A stretch of 7,057 bases of DNA from Proteobacteria bacterium UBA6492 (GTDB lineage: Bacteria; Pseudomonadota; Gammaproteobacteria; UBA6429; Thiohalophilaceae): the NCBI GenBank assembly GCA_002436485.1, contig DJMK01000082.1:1120-8176 (forward strand). The letters run 5' to 3'. The notes under the pieces are model-generated. The model was not told the origin of the DNA and did no database searches. It was given only the letters and a program-made list of their open reading frames with translations. Shown piece by piece: positions 4,603 through 7,057 of the stretch. The position numbers and the translations under genes are program-made. Each line of letters starts with the position of its first letter. The stretch's first letter is position 1.

Positions 4603-4956
4603 CTACTGACTTGTTGCCGACTCCATCTCGAAAATGGGCAGGTACATCGTGTATACCAGCAAGGGTAATAATAACGCCAGGAATATCAGCAATGATGCAT
4701 TTATCACTGATAAATTTCTTACGATGTTTTCAGGCAGCTCATCTAACGTCAAATACCTGAAATAGATAAATGCTGGTACCAGCAAAGCAATAGCCCAATA
4801 CTTGTAGCTTTTTACAACGATCGATGTGGCGATCGGCAATTCAACAGCAAAGCCTTCAAATAACCTGGCAAATTCCGGGACCATGAAGAAACCAAGAACA
4901 GAGAAAAAACAAATCAAGACCGCATTAATTAGTGTGAAAATTTTTAAGCCATTCAT
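4603..4956 (-). CDS. Small three-helix inner-membrane protein, function unknown
   Basis: A 117-residue hydrophobic protein that I do not assign to a named family. Three membrane segments are visible at about 6-26, 52-68 and 83-106. The first loop holds VPEFARLFEGF-x3-LP (26-40) and a short charged region YLTLDELPENIVR (68-80) links helices 2 and 3. The stretch VPEFARLFEGFAVELP resembles the segment V-P-x-F-x-x-x-F-x-x-F-x-x-x-L-P seen near the C-terminal membrane part of GspF/PilC proteins of type II secretion and type IV pili. This is a resemblance only, and the protein is far shorter than GspF. The ATG has no Shine-Dalgarno sequence, only an A-rich leader (aaaaaaa before ATG). It lies 27 nt after the PfkB-family kinase gene and is probably the last gene of that transcript, possibly translated at a low level. 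Confidence 0.8.
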   Translation of the reverse strand: MNGLKIFTLINAVLICFFSVLGFFMVPEFARLFEGFAVELPIATSIVVKSYKYWAIALLVPAFIYFRYLTLDELPENIVRNLSVINASLLIFLALLLPLLVYTMYLPIFEMESATSQ

Positions 4957-4983
4957 TTTTTTTAATGCAGAGCGCAGCGCACA

Positions 4984-5916
4984 CTAGAAACGATAACCAA
5001 AGCTGTCCATGAAACGGTCGCTGATTTCCTCCAGCGAGGGGCTGTGGTTCTGCGTACCATGATGTTCGATCTTGATGGCGCCCATCACTGCAGCAACGCG
5101 GCCGGTGGTTTCCCAGTCCATGTCGTTCATCAGGCCATATAAAAGGCCAGCGCGATAGGCGTCACCACAACCGGTTGGGTCATTCAGTTCAGCCACTTTA
5201 GCGACAGGAATCTCGTGGCGTTTTTGCTTGTCGTAAATATAAGAGCCTTCGCCACCGCGTGTAATGATGAGTGCATCGACATGTTCAGCCAGTTCGTGTG
5301 GCGATTTACCGGTGCGTTCCTGGATCAACTGGGCCTCGTAGTCGTTTACCGACACCCAGCTTGCCTTGTCGATGAAATCCATTAATTCCTCACCGCCGAA
5401 CATCGGCAGGCCCTGGCCCGGATCAAAGATAAAGGGAATACCACACTCGGCGAAATCCGTGGCGTGCTGCAGCATACCGTCGCGTCCGTCGGGCGATACC
5501 ATGCCAATCGTTGCACCTTTGGCATCACGTACGCTGTTTTCATGTGAATGGTTCATGGCACCCGGGTGAAAGGCGGTGATCTGGTTATCGTCCTGGTCAG
5601 TGGTGATAAACGCCTGCGCGGTATAAGTACTTTTGATCTCTTTCAGACAGGCACGCGAAATACCATGTTTGTCCATCCAGTCGGCATAGGGTTTAAAATC
5701 GTTACCAACCGTACCCATGGGTAACGGATCGCCATCAAGTAACTTCAGGTTATAGGCGATGTTACCGGCGCAGCCACCGAACTCGCGGCGCATATCTGGC
5801 ACCAGGAACGAGACATTCAGGATATGTACCTTGTCAGGCAGAATATGATTCTTGAACTTGTCATGGAACACCATGATGGTGTCATAGGCAAACGATCCAC
5901 AAATAAGTGCTGACAT
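4984..5916 (-). CDS. PfkB-family carbohydrate/nucleoside kinase (adenosine kinase-like)
   Basis: A 310-residue cytoplasmic kinase of the ribokinase/PfkB fold that would phosphorylate a sugar or nucleoside with ATP. The N-terminal substrate-binding signature is FGGCAGNIAYN (46-56). The C-terminal signature is LNDPTGCGDAYRAGLL (244-259), with the anion hole GCG and catalytic base Asp252. ITRGGEGSYIY (218-228) supplies the nucleotide-side strand and turn. Many close bacterial relatives are annotated as adenosine kinase or simply carbohydrate kinase; the sequence does not let me choose the substrate. GGGGA (5927-5923) six nt before the ATG supports the start. It follows dgkA by 24 nt and precedes the small membrane protein by 27 nt, so the three are likely co-transcribed. 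No truncation or missing residue is evident. Confidence 0.94.
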   Translation of the reverse strand: MSALICGSFAYDTIMVFHDKFKNHILPDKVHILNVSFLVPDMRREFGGCAGNIAYNLKLLDGDPLPMGTVGNDFKPYADWMDKHGISRACLKEIKSTYTAQAFITTDQDDNQITAFHPGAMNHSHENSVRDAKGATIGMVSPDGRDGMLQHATDFAECGIPFIFDPGQGLPMFGGEELMDFIDKASWVSVNDYEAQLIQERTGKSPHELAEHVDALIITRGGEGSYIYDKQKRHEIPVAKVAELNDPTGCGDAYRAGLLYGLMNDMDWETTGRVAAVMGAIKIEHHGTQNHSPSLEEISDRFMDSFGYRF

Positions 5917-5940
5917 GCGATTTCCCCGATATTTATTTAA

Positions 5941-6312
5941 TTAGCCAAAGCGGTGCCAGGCAATCATGGCCCAGACAAAAAGTACATTCATTAACGCGAT
6001 AAAAACGGCGGCTGACCCCATGTCCTTGGCGCGGCCCGCCAGTTCATGGTGTTCGTTGCCAACGCGATCAACCACAGCCTCGATTGCGGAATTGAGCAAT
6101 TCCGTGATCAGGACCAGCAGCATGCTGCCGATGAGTAACAAGTAATGTAACCAGCCCTTTCCCAACCACAGGGCGACCGGCAGTAAAATGATGAACAGGG
6201 CAACTTCCTGCCTGAAAGCGGACTCATGCTTGAGGGCGGCCTTCAACCCCTTGATCGAGTAGCCACCTGCGTTAATGATCCTGGTAAGACCACTTGCGCC
6301 CGGTTTGCCCAT
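5941..6312 (-). CDS. dgkA: Diacylglycerol kinase, prokaryotic trimeric type
   Basis: Small integral membrane kinase that phosphorylates diacylglycerol to phosphatidic acid with ATP. It recycles the diacylglycerol left by phospholipid-derived transfer reactions such as membrane-derived oligosaccharide synthesis. At 123 residues it matches E. coli DgkA (122). The surface amphipathic region holds ALKHESAFRQE (26-36). The catalytic signature is ELLNSAIEAVVDRVG (71-85), with Glu71 corresponding to E. coli Glu69, Asn74 and Glu78, and RAKDMGSAA (94-102) follows. Three membrane helices are visible near 36-50, 54-70 and 99-119. The ATG at 6312 is chosen over an in-frame TTG at 6345 because AAGGA (6324-6320) lies 7 nt upstream and family proteins begin here. 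A perfect hairpin lies just before the ribosome site. Downstream is the PfkB-family kinase, 24 nt away. Confidence 0.96.
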   Translation of the reverse strand: MGKPGASGLTRIINAGGYSIKGLKAALKHESAFRQEVALFIILLPVALWLGKGWLHYLLLIGSMLLVLITELLNSAIEAVVDRVGNEHHELAGRAKDMGSAAVFIALMNVLFVWAMIAWHRFG

Positions 6313-6319
6313 AAACAGT

Positions 6320-6324
6320 TCCTT
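6320..6324 (-). promoter_or_regulatory. Ribosome binding site deciding the dgkA start
   Basis: AAGGA on the minus strand lies 7 nt before ATG 6312, which gives the usual DgkA length. The longer TTG start at 6345 would lie inside the hairpin region and lacks such a site. Confidence 0.65.
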
Positions 6325-6326
6325 TA

Positions 6327-6348
6327 CCCTTGTTTGAACCAACAAGGG
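6327..6348 (-). repeat. Perfect 8-bp hairpin immediately before dgkA
   Basis: The minus strand reads CCCTTGTT-GGTTCA-AACAAGGG, a perfect 8-bp stem with a 6-nt loop. It begins 33 nt after the gcvPB stop and ends 14 nt before the dgkA ATG. No T-run follows. It could separate gcvPB from dgkA messages, stabilise an end, or modulate dgkA translation. Confidence 0.5.
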
Positions 6349-6381
6349 CCATTGTACCGAATTAAGACAGGATTTGTCGGT

Positions 6382-7057
6382 TTAGCCTTGCCAAACCAGG
6401 TCCAGTTCCTTGGCAGCTTTTACATCATCCAGGCGTTTCACGGGCATGCTATACGGTGCACCGGTTACTGTCTCCGGTGAGCTCTTTGCTTCATCCAGAA
6501 TCTTGCACATGGCCTCGATAAAACCATCCAGCTCCTGTTTGGACTCGGTTTCGGTTGGCTCAATCAGCAGGCACTCTGGAACCAGAAGTGGAAAATAAGT
6601 GGTCGGCGCATGAAAGCCGTAATCCAGCAAGCGCTTGGCAAAATCCATCGCGGTCACATGCAGCTCTTTGGCCTGCTTCTTCAGGGTAAGAATAAATTCG
6701 TGTGTAGCACGACGATCCTTGAAAGCCATGTCAAACCCGGCCTCGCTGAGGCGCTTCATCATGTAGTTGGCGTTGAGCGTGGCAAAATCGGCGACGCGGT
6801 GCATTCCTTCGCGGCCCAGAATACGTGCATAGATATAAGCACGCAGCAGCACACCGGCATTACCATTGAAGGCAGACAGGCGTCCCATGCTGTCAGGACA
6901 ATCCGCTTCTGTTAACAGGCGATAATTCTCGCCTTCTTTGGCAACAATCGGGATAGGCATGAACGGCAACAGGCGTTCGCTCACTCCCACCGGACCAGCA
7001 CCGGGACCACCACCACCGTGCGGGGTAGAAAAAGTTTTATGCAGGTTCATGTGAATC
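6382..7057 (-). CDS. gcvPB: Glycine dehydrogenase (decarboxylating) subunit 2, C-terminal part (5' end outside window)
   Basis: This is the PLP-binding C-terminal subunit of the split glycine cleavage P-protein. With GcvPA it decarboxylates glycine and passes the aminomethyl group to lipoylated GcvH in the cytoplasm. The visible 225 codons run from just before the PLP lysine to the stop. NLHKTFSTPHGGGGPGAGPV is the family signature, and its Lys (fifth residue of NLHKT counted from the internal Met at 7050, Lys5) forms the Schiff base. The Gly-rich loop follows. Later conserved blocks are AFNGNAGVLLRAYIY (from about residue 59), NANYMMKRL and HEFILTL, with the C-terminal YFPLLVPECLLIEPTE. The frame continues through the right edge (Ile-His before Met), so the ATG at 7050 is internal. 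Split GcvPA/GcvPB occurs in many bacteria outside the enterics; a gcvPA gene is expected just beyond the edge. Confidence 0.96.
   Translation of the reverse strand, partial: IHMNLHKTFSTPHGGGGPGAGPVGVSERLLPFMPIPIVAKEGENYRLLTEADCPDSMGRLSAFNGNAGVLLRAYIYARILGREGMHRVADFATLNANYMMKRLSEAGFDMAFKDRRATHEFILTLKKQAKELHVTAMDFAKRLLDYGFHAPTTYFPLLVPECLLIEPTETESKQELDGFIEAMCKILDEAKSSPETVTGAPYSMPVKRLDDVKAAKELDLVWQG

Noticed and set aside
6313..6345. TTG start at 6345 for DgkA
   Set aside because: The 11 extra residues are absent from the family and the better ribosome site belongs to ATG 6312.

Overview
The window looks like chromosomal DNA of a free-living gammaproteobacterium of moderate G+C. The evidence is a DgkA that follows the E. 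coli protein closely, a split glycine decarboxylase subunit (GcvPB), a textbook NtrC/sigma-54 regulatory region and a Tat-exported oxidoreductase. No species can be named from the sequence. There is no transposase, integrase, CRISPR array, tRNA or rRNA, and the gene content is metabolic rather than accessory.

Layout from left to right. Positions 1-606 (+) hold the C-terminal part of a Hanks-type Ser/Thr kinase. A bidirectional terminator (about 615-646) separates it from a convergent gene for a eukaryotic-type glutamine synthetase, GSII (668-1678, -). Upstream of that gene, the gap 1679-2085 holds a roughly 175-nt leader with inverted repeats, a sigma-54 promoter, a possible IHF site and two NtrC-type enhancer sites exactly 32 bp apart. 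Divergent from it is a YhbS-like GNAT acetyltransferase (2086-2610, +). It converges on a bacterial homologue of CDP-archaeol synthase (2639-3118, -), whose start is best placed at a TTG. Divergent from that is a Tat-exported aldo/keto reductase (3184-4119, +). Next come a small secreted two-cysteine protein (4310-4516, +) and a strong terminator that serves both strands.

From 4603 to the right edge everything is on the minus strand. In transcription order it reads gcvPB (partial), then dgkA, then a PfkB-family sugar/nucleoside kinase, then a small three-helix membrane protein. The last three are closely spaced (24 and 27 nt) and are probably one transcript.

The clearest biological story is nitrogen control. 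The GSII gene carries the enteric glnA type of promoter architecture, so it is predicted to be induced by nitrogen limitation through NtrC. Two other genes concern lipid head-group and CDP-lipid chemistry (the CarS-like protein and DgkA). I see no defence system or obviously new multigene system. The items most worth following up are the glnII regulatory region and leader, the bacterial CarS homologue, the exported aldo/keto reductase, and two small proteins of unknown function.
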